From Asparagopsis taxiformis (lineage: Eukaryota > Rhodophyta > Florideophyceae > Bonnemaisoniales > Bonnemaisoniaceae): a stretch of DNA of 64,000 bases. Made by a program: the position numbers and the translations under genes. Each line of letters starts with the position of its first letter. Positions within the stretch are counted from its first letter, which is position 1. The DNA is taken from contig JALQPE010000297.1 in the NCBI GenBank assembly GCA_030407315.1, positions 1-64,000 on the forward strand, in the 5' to 3' direction. The notes below the pieces were generated by a model that did not search any database, was not told the origin of the DNA, and saw nothing but the letters and a program-made list of their open reading frames with translations. Below, one piece after another: positions 49,245 to 59,079 of the stretch.

Positions 49245-52200
49245 CTAGCCGTTTCGTCTCCCTCGTCCAATAAGTTTGGTTCTTCCTCTACCGCGGCCTC
49301 GACCTGATCGATTCGGCGGGTTCCCAGGAACCCATGGACCCGTCCCTCTATCTGGGAATCGCGTGTTGCTGGGCTGTGAAGGATTCAAACCACCGCTGTA
49401 TTCGTTGGCCGGGAACGGATTCGGAGGTAGTACTCCTGGTGGAACTCCAGATGCAGACATCTGCATAAACATTGCTTGCTGCCTCATTGCTTCTTGCTGC
49501 ATTGCCTGAGCTTGATGTTGCAGCACCTGCTGTTGCAGTGCTTGCTGTTGGAAGGCATGTTGATGGATAGCCTGTTGTTGGAACGCTTGCTGTTGCAGTA
49601 GCTGCTGTTGCATCGCCTGCTGCTGTATTGCGTGTAGTGGGTTCATACCATGCTGACCTCCCATTGCCGGATCCATCATGTTTCCCATTACTGGAAACGC
49701 ATTCAAACCACCTTCATATTGCTGGGACCACGACTCTCCTCCTTGAAACCCATCCTGCAGGGCTGGGTCATGAGCTGCTGTCACTAGTCCTCCACCCCTC
49801 AGGCGCTTCGGACGACCTCTACCTATTTCAAGCTGTCTTGCACCCCTTCCACTGCCTCGGTTGAACTCTGGTGGCCTTCCTCGTTTTCTATCAAATTCAC
49901 GATTCTTCTCGTTCTTAAGCCGTTTGAACTTTTCTTTTCCACCAGATCCATACTCCCTTGTTCCTGGCCGTTTCATTCCCCTGTCTACTTCAAAATGCGT
50001 TAAACTCGTACTTGACGTGGGATGAGGCTTGACTTCATCTTGACCATTACCAGTAACAGATGTCTGCATTTCTTCTTCTGATTGGCTTTCTTGGTTCTTT
50101 TCAGAACCGCTCTTCCTCTCCGATGGTCTATCCGAAGGGGCTCGCTGAGTTGATCCCGCTCCAGATCCGTCTCGAGCCGACTTGTCAGGTGCAGTTTCGG
50201 TCTTTGGTCCATTACTGCCTGCGAATAGCATATCCCAACCTGACGGTACTTGTGAGCCCTCAGCTTTAGCTAGCTGACCAGTTCTTTGTCCCTTACTCTC
50301 GGGCTTCGGCTCTTTCGTCTCAGACTCTTCCTTCGGTAATGACTTGTGAACAGGTGTAGCCTGTCTCAGAACAGCTTCTGGTTTCGCAACGCCGGTTCTT
50401 ATGGGCTCGTCAGGTTTATCATCGCGGGATGTTGACTTTTCTGCTGCTGCAGTTTTCCTATTCGTGGTGGGTTGTTCCACTTTGATTTGTTCGGCTTTCC
50501 GTGGATCGCTTCCACCTGGAGTAGCGTCTTTGTTATGTTGTTGAGTATCATTCGTGTTGGTGCTATTTGCCGCGATTGCTGCTGCCATTACCGTTTCAAC
50601 ATCCAGTGCGCCCCCAGATCTTACATGCTCTCTAAGGGAAGACTCCAAAGCATCAGTGTTATGGAAGCCGGCCTCTGAAAGCAATATGGACATTTGCTGA
50701 AGAGTGGATTGCAACACAGATCTTGGCACATCAGATGATTCAGTGTTGGATACACCATTTCGCTTCATTTGGTCATTTTCTGGTAGAATGGCGCCATGTG
50801 CTTGACCAGAAGTCGCTGGGTCCGCCTCACTAGAATCAACATTTCCACTTGACAATGGTTTTTCAACAACCGCAGCATGAGATAATGTAGATCGGATTTC
50901 TCCAGTCTCCTCATCAGCCATTTGTTGTTCTTGAGCACGCACCGGCTCTGTTATAGGTACCTCTCGCCTTGCCGACCGGAGTCTTGGGTCTGCCGACCGG
51001 GGTGGAGCTGTGACATTTCTAGTCTTTTCTGTCATAAATGAGTTTTCTACCCGTGCAGATGTAACCTTCTCGCCGGACACACTTTGAAGCTTGCTCTTTT
51101 CAGGTACCGTCACTGTTTCCAATACACGAGGAGGCTCGAGGCACCGTGCTACATTTGAAATTGAAATCAGGCACCCCCTCGAATTGGCGTCCTCTATTAA
51201 CTCTGCCCAATCTTTTGAGCCCTCCGACAAGGCTTGAGCAGACCCAAGAATAATCAGTGATGCCCTTGCCCTCGTGAGCCCCACATTCATTCTTCTGACA
51301 TCACGAACGAAGCCAATGCCATTGTTAACTGATGCTGTTCTTACACAGCTGAATACTATGACATCTTTTTCACGACCTTGGAAAGAATCGACAGTGTCAA
51401 TCTCAACATCACCTGTTGGGATTCCTGCTCTATCAAAGGATTGGCGGAGTTCTTGCATTTGTCGTTTATAAGGTGTAACCACACCAAATCCTGCGACAGA
51501 CCCCTGGACCTTTGCTGCTGGAGTGAATAGAGAATCTTTTGCATATTCCTTCTTTAGCTTTGTGTAAATCAAAGCAGCAAGCTCAGCTTCTGCTGGGTTG
51601 AAGATGGAACGATCATCTCTGCTCCGACGCTCTTCTCCTTCCGATATATCAAGGAAGACATATGGTCCAAGTTTCGGGCGAACAGCATCTCGGTGGTAAG
51701 GGCGAGCACGATTATCGCCCTGTACGCTTTCATCATCAACCAGACGCCCATTGTAAAAATATCGGCGGGGGAAAGAAGATATTGCTGGATGCATACGATA
51801 TTGAGTATCAAGGAGCTGGACACTCTGACCGGCGCGACAGACACGTTCAAGCAATGACTGTCCGTACGCAAGACCGGCGGCGCCAGAAGACAAAACTGTT
51901 GCTGGCAATTGTTGTGGATCGCCAACAAGAAGACATCGTTTAGCACCCAATGTCATTGGAATAAGGCAGGATGTTTCTGTAGCCTGGGCACCTTCATCGA
52001 TTACAACAGTGTCAAAAAGAGGTCCTTCAAGATCCGCCAAGTCGTTCTGACCTTTCTTGGTTAAAATGCTAGACGCAGATCCTGAAAGAGTAGCAAATAC
52101 CAACTGAGCATCTTCGACGTAGGTACGCGCGATTTGTCGTAGTTTTTCATCTCGAGTGAGGCATGTTGCACCATCAGATGCTGCAATGCTCAACCTTCGT

Positions 52201-53798
52201 AAATCTCTATCCATTCTCTCCAGTTTCTCATGAAGGTCGAGTATGGCTGGACGAGAAGCAGACTGCTTTTTTGGAGTACGCTCCAGTTGGAGCAACAAGG
52301 CATTGCATCTATTTTGCCAAGTCTTGAGGAAGGACATTTGGGCGTTCTTTTGTGCTTCTGGTGTCATATCTTCTGCACATACTCGATCAAGGAATGTTTC
52401 TGCCTGACCTTCCGCAGTAAATGGCTTGGCAGCCTCTGAAACACGGTCACCATTTCCAATTCGTGCCAATTCGGGACAGTACTCACGACCCTGGCCATCA
52501 ACAAACTTTGTACGAGTAAGACGAGTAAGGACCTCATCGACGGCAGAGTTGGATGGAGCACATATTAATAGCCTAGGTCGACGAGCTCTGCGGACGACGC
52601 GACCAGACTGCTTTGCATCGCTGGCAGTAGCGACCGTCTTGTTCATCGAAACCATCATGGAATGAAGCAAGCTTGCTTCTGCACCCTTCTCTGGTATTGA
52701 TGGCTTCTTGTCCACGTTGATAACTTCGCTGGGGTCCTCTCGTTCAGGAATTGGATCAAGGGACGCTAGAAGATCTTCGTAATACTCGTGGTACTGGGTC
52801 ATGTGAATAACATTGAGAAGAGCAATCAGTGTTCTAGTTTTCCCCGTACCTGGAGGACCCTGGATAACGGAGAAGCCTGTTTGACAAGTGCAAGCATGCA
52901 TGATTGCGCGGGTCTGGGAAGTGTTGAGTCCAGTCTTCTTTGATACCACATTGGTGAACACGAGTTCATTCCTATACTTTGGAGGCTGCGCATCGGGAGT
53001 GTCTGGCGCTAGCTTCCTATCCTTCGTAGACTCGTGTGGTTTATGAACAGACTTTGCATCTTCCACAGTTCGAAGGGCTTGAATGTTCGGGCGGAGTAAT
53101 GAGGGAAGCAGTGGAGATGTTTTGATTTGCTGCAGAGCGTCAAATTCCCGCTTCATCGTTGTGAGAGAACCAACTCGAAGTAACGACCATACACGCAGCG
53201 ATGGAGGTTGTTGCTCATCTTCTTCACCATCCTCCAGGTCTGTTCGAACGCCTCTTTCATTTCCATCGGGGAATTGAGTCATTATAAGACGACACCCGGT
53301 TCTATTGATTGGTCTGACGACAACCGCGAGGACAGCATTACTAGAGATTTTGCGAGGGGTGGGAGCATTTCTGGTATTCTGCTCAGGCAACCATAGCATG
53401 ACCACATCATTATCAACGCAACCAACGGGGCCACGCCGGTCATTGGAGTCAACCTCTATAGTCCATCCGAAACCTAGAGAGTGCACTTTGGTGACCCTTT
53501 GTACAAGAACCGAGGCGACAGTAGTAGAGGTTTCCTCGCGCTTCGCGCGAACTTTTGGGTTTCGTAATGTGGCGGCTCGTTGATACTTGTCAATGGCGGA
53601 TTGCAGTTCTGCGGTGATCTCTGCGAAGAGGAGTGGTTCAAAATACGCCTTGTATCTATCATAGCCAGAGAAGGAAGCCTCCGGTGCTGCGCAGGAATCT
53701 GAAAAGTGTTTGGCAAGGTGTGCAAGTTTCGATGGCTGCCACGCGCATACTACGTTTGCCAAAGAACTAGAATGGGATGTTTTGATTATTCGCTGCAT
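49245..53798 (-). CDS. Sen1/senataxin-like superfamily 1 helicase
   Basis: 1,517 residues from ATG at 53798, single exon. Helicase motifs: I GPPGTGKT (314-321), Ia CAPSNSAVDEV, II VIDEGAQATE (~605), III VGDPQQLPATV, IV QYRMHPAISSFP, V TVDSFQGREKDVIVFSC and VI RRMNVGLTRARASL (~843). Motif II reads DEGAQ where Sen1/Upf1 relatives usually have DEAAQ. Sen1 proteins unwind RNA-DNA hybrids and aid transcription termination in the nucleus. After the helicase core, ~550 residues are disordered. A Gln-rich block (about 1,389-1,443) is coded by CAG/CAA-type repeats, and an RG-rich C-terminus (GRGRGRGRTK) should bind RNA. Confidence 0.9.
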   Translation of the reverse strand: MQRIIKTSHSSSLANVVCAWQPSKLAHLAKHFSDSCAAPEASFSGYDRYKAYFEPLLFAEITAELQSAIDKYQRAATLRNPKVRAKREETSTTVASVLVQRVTKVHSLGFGWTIEVDSNDRRGPVGCVDNDVVMLWLPEQNTRNAPTPRKISSNAVLAVVVRPINRTGCRLIMTQFPDGNERGVRTDLEDGEEDEQQPPSLRVWSLLRVGSLTTMKREFDALQQIKTSPLLPSLLRPNIQALRTVEDAKSVHKPHESTKDRKLAPDTPDAQPPKYRNELVFTNVVSKKTGLNTSQTRAIMHACTCQTGFSVIQGPPGTGKTRTLIALLNVIHMTQYHEYYEDLLASLDPIPEREDPSEVINVDKKPSIPEKGAEASLLHSMMVSMNKTVATASDAKQSGRVVRRARRPRLLICAPSNSAVDEVLTRLTRTKFVDGQGREYCPELARIGNGDRVSEAAKPFTAEGQAETFLDRVCAEDMTPEAQKNAQMSFLKTWQNRCNALLLQLERTPKKQSASRPAILDLHEKLERMDRDLRRLSIAASDGATCLTRDEKLRQIARTYVEDAQLVFATLSGSASSILTKKGQNDLADLEGPLFDTVVIDEGAQATETSCLIPMTLGAKRCLLVGDPQQLPATVLSSGAAGLAYGQSLLERVCRAGQSVQLLDTQYRMHPAISSFPRRYFYNGRLVDDESVQGDNRARPYHRDAVRPKLGPYVFLDISEGEERRSRDDRSIFNPAEAELAALIYTKLKKEYAKDSLFTPAAKVQGSVAGFGVVTPYKRQMQELRQSFDRAGIPTGDVEIDTVDSFQGREKDVIVFSCVRTASVNNGIGFVRDVRRMNVGLTRARASLIILGSAQALSEGSKDWAELIEDANSRGCLISISNVARCLEPPRVLETVTVPEKSKLQSVSGEKVTSARVENSFMTEKTRNVTAPPRSADPRLRSARREVPITEPVRAQEQQMADEETGEIRSTLSHAAVVEKPLSSGNVDSSEADPATSGQAHGAILPENDQMKRNGVSNTESSDVPRSVLQSTLQQMSILLSEAGFHNTDALESSLREHVRSGGALDVETVMAAAIAANSTNTNDTQQHNKDATPGGSDPRKAEQIKVEQPTTNRKTAAAEKSTSRDDKPDEPIRTGVAKPEAVLRQATPVHKSLPKEESETKEPKPESKGQRTGQLAKAEGSQVPSGWDMLFAGSNGPKTETAPDKSARDGSGAGSTQRAPSDRPSERKSGSEKNQESQSEEEMQTSVTGNGQDEVKPHPTSSTSLTHFEVDRGMKRPGTREYGSGGKEKFKRLKNEKNREFDRKRGRPPEFNRGSGRGARQLEIGRGRPKRLRGGGLVTAAHDPALQDGFQGGESWSQQYEGGLNAFPVMGNMMDPAMGGQHGMNPLHAIQQQAMQQQLLQQQAFQQQAIHQHAFQQQALQQQVLQHQAQAMQQEAMRQQAMFMQMSASGVPPGVLPPNPFPANEYSGGLNPSQPSNTRFPDRGTGPWVPGNPPNRSGRGRGRGRTKLIGRGRRNG

Positions 53799-54178
53799 AA
53801 CTCCATGAATGAATGATTGAGTTAGTAGCGGGGCTTCGTGCCTCCGAGGGCTAGGGATACAGTTGGGCTATTTCTAAGCGCTGTGGCAGAGCAGCACAAG
53901 CAACGAAGCATATTCTCAGTAGGATCGGAGTTTGCTGGAACAGATATGCAGCGGGAGGGCGAATGCGAACTGGGAGGAAGGCGGCGCTAGCTAAGTAACA
54001 TAGCGCAAGCACGAAGAACGGCAGTGTTGAATCAAATTTGAGTGCCAAGTTATGAAAATACGTATCGGCGTAGCCACGGCACAGCCGCCAGCGCAGGGCG
54101 AAATTGCACAATTTTCCAATAAAACCGAGGACCACTCGGAGTCAAATCAGGCGGCTACTAAAAAATTTGCAAGTTCCG
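53799..54178. other. Intergenic, helicase promoter side
   Basis: About 380 bp with no recognised gene; it precedes the minus-strand helicase start and follows the tRNA terminator. Confidence 0.4.
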
Positions 54179-54186
54179 AAAAAAAA
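54179..54186 (-). terminator. RNA polymerase III terminator (T8 run)
   Basis: Eight T on the minus strand, 15 bases after the tRNA 3' end. A run of four or more T ends Pol III transcription. Confidence 0.8.
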
Positions 54187-54201
54187 CCGATTCGTCCGAG
54201 T

Positions 54202-54314
54202 TCCCCCAGGCGAGGCTTGAACTCGCAACCTTTGGCTCATAAGACCAATGCTCCGCGACTCGCACAAGGCGATTTGTCGACGCTAGCTCGAGAAACCGAT
54301 TGAGCTACAGGGGG
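54202..54314 (-). tRNA. tRNA-Ile (anticodon UAU) with an insertion in the D-loop
   Basis: The minus strand reads acceptor CCCCCTG, TA, D-stem GCTC, loop AATCGG, then about 42 extra bases, the D-stem partner GAGC, anticodon arm TTGGT-CTTATGA-GCCAA, variable AGGTT, T-arm GCGAG-TTCAAGC-CTCGC, acceptor CTGGGGG and discriminator A. Without the insert the length is 71-73 nt, normal. The A box (TAGCTCAATCGG) fits the consensus and ends at the insertion point; the B box (GTTCAAGCC) and a T8 terminator are present. The anticodon TAT means Ile. Two oddities: G37, where Ile tRNAs normally have A37, and a T6-T67 mismatch. No CCA is encoded, as usual in eukaryotic nuclei. Confidence 0.88.
54254..54295 (-). 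other. Putative ectopic intron in the D-loop of the tRNA
   Basis: These 42 bases separate the two D-stem strands. Two T at the 5' edge may belong to the mature loop, leaving an intron of about 40 nt. It can fold a small hairpin (CGACAA with TTGTGCG, one bulge). Red algae such as Cyanidioschyzon are known to carry introns at non-canonical tRNA sites, including the D-arm; a bulge-helix-bulge fold and tRNA endonuclease cutting are inferred. Confidence 0.75.
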
Positions 54315-54409
54315 ACACCGAATTGTGCTCGGGTGGCCTGTCAGGGCGGATTTTTTCGCCCTATTTCAATGCAACATCTTAGCTTCAATCTCAATTCTTT
54401 TCTACAACG

Positions 54410-55558
54410 TTAATTTACTTTGTTTTTTCTCGAATACCCCAATTGATAACACCTCACATCTATCGGGCGCCCCCGCGCGTCAACGTATTGCAGGTTAGCG
54501 CGTGTCAGGTAGGAACTCGTCCTCTGAAATGCTACAAATTCGTCTCGTTGATCTTCGTCCACCACAAAAACCGTACTGGTTTCGACGTCCCTTGTCATAG
54601 GCATGACCCTCAAATCATTTGTATCCAGTCGCACTTGTTGTCGAACCATTTCGCTACAATACAAACCGATTTTTTCACTATCGCGCACAACAGCCTCTGC
54701 AGCCAGTCCAAAGCCTTCACCCAGTCTAGAAATATCATCATTTTGCTGATGCCGTGATAAAGCCTTGATGTTAACAACGAATACGGCTCCATCTGCTTCA
54801 TTGGGGCAGATTGTAGACGTCATTAAATTGGGCGAACCGTTCACGAGCTCGATATTCAACACCGAAGATGTGCCCATTGAAGCTTCTGCAATGCTCTTCA
54901 CATTGAATGGTCGGTCGGAAATCACGCGTCTTCTGCCATCTCTCACAAATCGACTGTCATACGATAAGACTTGATCGATTTCCTGGAAAGTCACAGTGGT
55001 TCAAAATTTGTCAGATGCCTGTCTAGTGAATTGCAATGTCATCAGAAAGTTGAAACTTACGGCGCGCGCCTGTTCAAAAGCACCAGTGCGTCCGAATAAC
55101 TTATATCCCGCTGGACAAGATACGGAAAGCAGTTTGCTCTCTGTCTTCCACACACCTGCAAAGTAGTCTGGATAGAATATATCTTCTTGAAACAGCTTTT
55201 CTTCAGGCCTTCCGGGCACACCTTTGGCCAGTCGTATTTTGAGGTCCTCCGGAGCGACAAATGGTCCGAAAGCGCCTTCCGCAGATCTTTGTCCCGATAT
55301 AGAAAATCCGGTTGAGAGCGCAAGACTTTGCAATACAATGGATGCAAACTGTCTTCGGTTCAATCGAAATGCTTTATTGGACTCCCCACATAGACGCGAT
55401 GTTATACGAGGCGTGGACGTCAATGGTGCTGACCGAAAGAAATTTACTTTGACAGTAATTGGAGAAAGAAAAGCAGTAACACGATCACAAGACACGAGAA
55501 CGGGCGAATCTTTAATATCCATCAGTGACCTGAGGAAAAGACCCGGGTGGCATGTCAT
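54410..55558 (-). CDS. Twin-arginine-targeted thylakoid lumen protein (DUF6816-like), one intron
   Basis: Exon 1 (55558-55061) and exon 2 (54982-54410) join in phase across a 78-bp GTAAGT..TTTCCAG intron to give 356 residues. The N-terminal ~100 residues are a bipartite leader. A transit-like stretch is followed by NRRQFASIVLQSLALSTG, a twin-arginine signal with a hydrophobic core. A cleavage-type site (SAEGA) follows. The mature part begins PFVAPEDLKIRL and contains FYPDYFAGVWKTESKLLSV, as in cyanobacterial and plant lumenal DUF6816 proteins of unknown role. The thylakoid lumen location is inferred from the twin Arg. Confidence 0.7.
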
Positions 55559-55584
55559 CTACTGGTCCAAAACAATACAGATGT

Positions 55585-55860
55585 AGACAGGTTGTGAAGG
55601 GTAAGTTGTTGAAACAATACGCAGGTGAAAGCGAGGCACGCAACGGGTTGAGATGCCAATTTGAGATTGAAATTATGGAAACTGAAATCGAACAAGTCTC
55701 AGCAACTAGAGTTGTTTATCACATCGAGTGTACCCGAGGGCACCCTTGGTATCGCACCTGTGAGGCTCTAAATCTGCTGGTGATCTCAACTTACCCTATC
55801 TTACTGGGACAAAACTGGTTTACAATCTCGGACGCGACGCGGCAAGTTAGTTGTGAATAA
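55585..55860 (+). CDS. Short orphan frame with a KA1-like pattern
   Basis: A plus-strand frame reads CQFEIEIMETEIEQVSATR and HIECTRGHPWYRTCEALN. The pattern FEIEI..ETEIEQVSATRVVY..GHPWYRTCE recalls the KA1 domain at the C-terminus of AMPK/MARK-type kinases. Nothing kinase-like precedes it, because the neighbouring gene lies on the other strand. It could be a leftover fragment or a chance frame. Confidence 0.25.
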   Translation, partial: RQVVKGKLLKQYAGESEARNGLRCQFEIEIMETEIEQVSATRVVYHIECTRGHPWYRTCEALNLLVISTYPILLGQNWFTISDATRQVSCE

Positions 55861-55953
55861 GCTCCTACGATCCGTCGTTAAGTGAAAGTACAACATCGAA
55901 ACTGTTGCAAACCACTTGAATGATTGCGCATTTACGCCACCAGAACGGCCACT

Positions 55954-57195
55954 TTAAGGTTCTGTTTCGATGGCATCAAGTTCAACCTCACGGTCATGTT
56001 TGTTACTCTTCGACGGCTTGCCGTACAATCCGGTGAAGCGCGCGACAGGCACACCGACAAATCTATTCATAACTTCTCGAGCGTCCTCGATATTCTCCAG
56101 TAAGATCGCGGGCGCCTCGATGGCATACACATGCATGACGAAGAAACTGGTACCATTCACGGCACACGGCGGCCAATACGCATTCTCCTCTCGCGAATTG
56201 GCGCGTACCTTGGCTTGTGGCGGCATCAACTGTGCGTTTGCGGATGCGTTTGCGGGCAGAAATCCTTCCGAATTTCCATTAAGCGGAATATCCGTGATGA
56301 ACCAATGGATAGGGTCATACTTGTACTGCTTGATCGCACCAGGATTGGCGAACAATATGACGAGATTTGTCGCCTGTTTCGGCGCATTTTTCCAACTTAG
56401 CGGAAACGAAATCGGATTGCCATCCTCTGCATGACAACCATACTTGAGCGGAATATAGCCTCCATTCGGCCAGTCGGAGCTAACTTGCAACGGCAGCACG
56501 TTACGATGAGCAAGCATGGTCGCGATGCCCGACACGAGGATCATGAGCACAACAGAAGTCATCATGAGCAAACTACAGCCCAAAATGTACCGATCCTGCG
56601 CACTCGCGGGCTGTTCGCGTCGATTGGGCTGTCGCATGGTCGCCAACCGTGGCTGGGCGAGATCTGTGCGTGTGTCGGGGAGGACCTGCTCGCCGGCGGA
56701 CAGGGAGTCATCATCTCCGTCATTAGTGGGAATGAGGGCGGTAGTCTCGTCCGGTAGCACGGGCACATACGTCGACGATTGCCAAACCGAGTCGTCGAGA
56801 TTGTCGGCAGCCTGGACGGGACGCGTGTCATCAGGCATATCGCTATACGGGACGTCGCTATGGGCGGAGGTGCGACTGGAGGGCTTGATGGGACTGATAT
56901 CGCGCAAATTATCGGCGCGTCGATCGATCGACGGCATCGCGAGTTGGTCAAATGCGTCTTTAGTTTTCACACGCCGTCGATGACGCACCGAGCCGTATTC
57001 GGCGTATCCGGAGCTACTGGCGCTCGATGGCGGCGATGGACTCTCGTACATGGACGGTTCCACACTGCTGGATTCTGGAGAAGCGTGTGCACGCGCGATT
57101 GAATCGCGCATCTGATCAAACATGCTCGTGTGCTCGCCGACGGGCTTGGACGGCGGTCGGTGCGGTTGACGTATGATGGTGGCATGCTGCGGCAT
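55954..57195 (-). CDS. Membrane-anchored protein with a PEBP (YbhB/RKIP-like) domain
   Basis: 413 residues from ATG at 57195, single exon. The first ~200 residues are Ser/Pro/Asp-rich and disordered. One membrane segment (204-229) follows. Beyond it lies a phosphatidylethanolamine-binding-protein fold: GGYIPLKYGCHAEDGN, PLSWKNAPKQATNLVI, HWFITDIP and PPCAVNGTSFFVMHVYAI. The His in DPIHWF corresponds to the family's ligand-site His. Most PEBP proteins are soluble; a long acidic tail plus anchor is unusual. As a type II protein the domain would face the lumen or outside. Ligand and role are unknown. Confidence 0.75.
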   Translation of the reverse strand: MPQHATIIRQPHRPPSKPVGEHTSMFDQMRDSIARAHASPESSSVEPSMYESPSPPSSASSSGYAEYGSVRHRRRVKTKDAFDQLAMPSIDRRADNLRDISPIKPSSRTSAHSDVPYSDMPDDTRPVQAADNLDDSVWQSSTYVPVLPDETTALIPTNDGDDDSLSAGEQVLPDTRTDLAQPRLATMRQPNRREQPASAQDRYILGCSLLMMTSVVLMILVSGIATMLAHRNVLPLQVSSDWPNGGYIPLKYGCHAEDGNPISFPLSWKNAPKQATNLVILFANPGAIKQYKYDPIHWFITDIPLNGNSEGFLPANASANAQLMPPQAKVRANSREENAYWPPCAVNGTSFFVMHVYAIEAPAILLENIEDAREVMNRFVGVPVARFTGLYGKPSKSNKHDREVELDAIETEP

Positions 57196-59079
57196 GGTGG
57201 TGGCGGATTGTGCGCGCGGGTGCGTGGTCGCTCGTTGAGATGCGCGGCGAGGGAGATGGGGTATGAGGGGGCGACTTGGTTGTACGTGGAAGTGGTGAAT
57301 GATTGGTCATGGATTGGGTCGTGTTGTTTTTTGGATGTTTGCCGCGCGGCTAATTCAGATGCACCAGTGCTGGAATTGTGGGTGATATGCTTCTGTTTTT
57401 AGACTGGTCCGTTGTACTGTAAGTGGCCGCGCGCGCGCCCGTTAATGGTGCCATAGATCGTATAGTGCAACACTGAGGGACACGGCGGCTGCGTTGATTC
57501 TGCTGAAATTGGACGCTTGACTATAATTTGTTCGAGACGATACCAATTATGTTATACAAATTAATACAAATGGAGGCCAAGGTGAAAGGTAATTGTGTAA
57601 ACGCGCGCAAGAGCTTGTCCTGCCCTTGTGTATCGCTCACGTGACGCACGCATGACTCCAGTTTTCGCCACTGCCAAACGTCGAAAAGGGTACAAGTGTA
57701 TCGCGAAAACACCACTGCACGTGCCAAAGCATATACTGTATACGTCTACGAGGCTCTGCAACCGAGGATTTCGAAACAGTCATAGATAAGAAAAATTGGA
57801 TGACGTTGATAGAAAAACGTGTATGCACAACAATGCCACAAACCAGTGCTGAAATTACATTACTGAGAAAGAATACAAGCAGTGCCATTCCACATGAAAA
57901 CGCTCTAGTATCTAGTCCGAGTGCGATCCCTACTTACAAGCACACATCTGCGATAGATGTCTACGGATTCTCCATACCACGCGTCCTGAGCCGCGTGCAA
58001 TCTCTCGTAATCTTCGGTGGGCAACTTGCGCCACCGAACGGGAGAAATTAAAATCGGCACTCAAGCGCCTAAAAACAAGTCCGTACGCGAGCGATTGCGT
58101 TTCCAAACTCGACGGCGCACGTCAGTGTGACCTTTCACGAGGCGTCAAGTAGCGCAATGAAAGAACGGACAACACGTCGAAGTGCAGAGGATGATGCCCT
58201 GAGCACCTCCTACGCACCGTCCGACTCTCGATGGACGAATGGACATGTACAAAAGCGGCGGCGGATGGAGCGGAAACGCTTGAAGACCACAGAAATGTCT
58301 CCGCATAGCCTACGCGTGCATGACGGCACATGTCCTTGATGGCGCGATATGCCTTTCGTGTGCCGCGGCTGGACGCAGCGAGCATAGTGGATGGCAGATG
58401 AATGGTCGGTCGGGCACGACGATGTCGTATCCAAATTTGGACTTGTTGCGTGACAGATGTGTCATACATGTGCGCTGTGATCGCCGTGCCAAAGTATCTC
58501 AAAGAGACTAGTTGTTCCGCGTTTGTTGAAAGGCATCTCGCGGATAGATCACGTCCCTGTGACATGAAATGGGTTATCATAGAAATATTGATATAACATA
58601 CCCTAGAATCGCTGTGCGTGAGTAAAATTCAGTTGGCGGTCACTGTCGGCACCTCCCCAATTGAAGCGGAAAGCCTCGGCGTATGCTTTGTGACAACATG
58701 GGGAGCTGTGATTGGTTGCCGGTGATATCTACCCCATTGTACTCTATCCGCATTGCCCGACGTGACAAATCAAGCCGCGACGGTCTGCTATGCACTGCAA
58801 ACGGTTTGATGCATACCCAACTGACTTTATCGCTCTCGCAATGCCGCTTCTCATCTGCATGATTAACGTCTCGACGTGCGCGACCAGCGGCATTTCAGCC
58901 TGCAAATGCTATGCGACTCATCGACACACATTCGTACAAATCCTGATGCACTGTCACACTATATCTCCCATTTACAAGCATGCACGAGGCGCGCAAAGGT
59001 TGTAATTCGACATCATCTCAGACAAACTCACAATCTTGTTTGTCTCTGTTAGTTATCATATGTGTTAATCATCCCCAAT
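57196..59079. other. 1.9-kb intergenic
   Basis: Only short frames with no domain. It contains the promoter side of the PEBP-domain gene and the 3' side of the phosphatase gene. No tRNA, repeat or transposon mark was seen. Confidence 0.45.

Noticed and set aside
54202..54314. tRNA-Met on the plus strand (loop reads CTCATAA)
   Set aside because: The T-arm, A box, B box and T-run terminator all fit the minus strand only.
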